This document shows, piece by piece, positions 7,784 through 7,821 of a stretch of DNA of 7,821 nucleotides. Source of the DNA: Paracoccaceae bacterium (GTDB lineage: Bacteria; Pseudomonadota; Alphaproteobacteria; Rhodobacterales; Rhodobacteraceae). The translations under genes were made by a program, and so were the position numbers. The stretch's first letter is position 1; every line of letters begins with the position of its first letter. Under the pieces are notes generated by a model. The model did not search any database. It worked only from the letters and a program-made list of their open reading frames with translations, and was not told where the DNA came from. Location of the stretch: contig PUNI01000017.1 of NCBI GenBank assembly GCA_003551745.1, forward strand, positions 1 through 7,821, given 5' to 3'.

Positions 7784-7821
7784 GTGACCGGCCCGGCGCC
7801 CACCAGCCTGATCATCGTCAG
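7784..7821 (+). CDS. Possible start of a further gene, cut by window edge
   Basis: A GTG at 7784 opens a frame reading (M)TGPAPTSLIIV to the window end. The hydrophobic run TSLIIV resembles the first beta strand of a Rossmann-like or glycosyltransferase-type domain, but 12 codons cannot identify it. The ribosome site is weak. An ATG at 7769 also opens a frame to the edge, but that frame reads as Arg/His/Gln-rich shadow sequence. Treat this as a hint only. Confidence 0.25.
   Translation, partial: MTGPAPTSLIIV

Noticed and set aside
6880..7815. 311-codon open frame on the minus strand antisense to cysQ
   Set aside because: The translation is low-information Arg/His/Ala/Gly sequence, while the plus strand holds a clear CysQ with all signatures.

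Overview
The window is GC-rich (roughly two thirds G+C by eye) and densely coding. Gene content, codon use and protein sequences point to an alphaproteobacterium, most likely of the Rhodobacteraceae (Rhodobacter/Paracoccus-like). The grounds are a short-form phosphatidylserine decarboxylase, a Rhodobacter-type phospholipid N-methyltransferase, a DnaK with the [10 protein letters not shown] tail, and a heat-shock promoter of alphaproteobacterial RpoH type.

Left part, minus strand (1-2882): a heat-shock operon, promoter - dnaK - dnaJ. dnaK is complete and dnaJ runs off the left edge. A promoter with both an RpoH-like and a housekeeping-like reading lies about 100 bases upstream of dnaK. The dnaK-dnaJ spacer carries strong inverted repeats.

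Middle, plus strand (2912-5690): alkB (oxidative DNA/RNA dealkylation repair) diverges from dnaK. It is followed by psd, pssA and pmtA, tightly packed. Together these three encode the route CDP-diacylglycerol to phosphatidylserine (PssA), to phosphatidylethanolamine (Psd), to phosphatidylcholine by SAM-dependent methylation (PmtA).

Right part, plus strand (5771-7821): a protein of the bacterial archaeo-eukaryotic release factor (baeRF) superfamily, with a GGEGQ loop where eRF1 has GGQ; then cysQ, a 3'(2'),5'-bisphosphate nucleotidase; then possibly the first codons of another gene at the right edge.

Most of the window is ordinary core metabolism and protein quality control. The least characterised and most interesting gene is the baeRF protein, a candidate ribosome-rescue or peptidyl-tRNA-cleaving factor. 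I see no mobile element, CRISPR array, tRNA or rRNA. There is no gene-free stretch longer than 300 bases; the longest is the 167-base dnaK-alkB divergent region. Very long open frames antisense to dnaK and to the lipid genes are GC-driven shadows.
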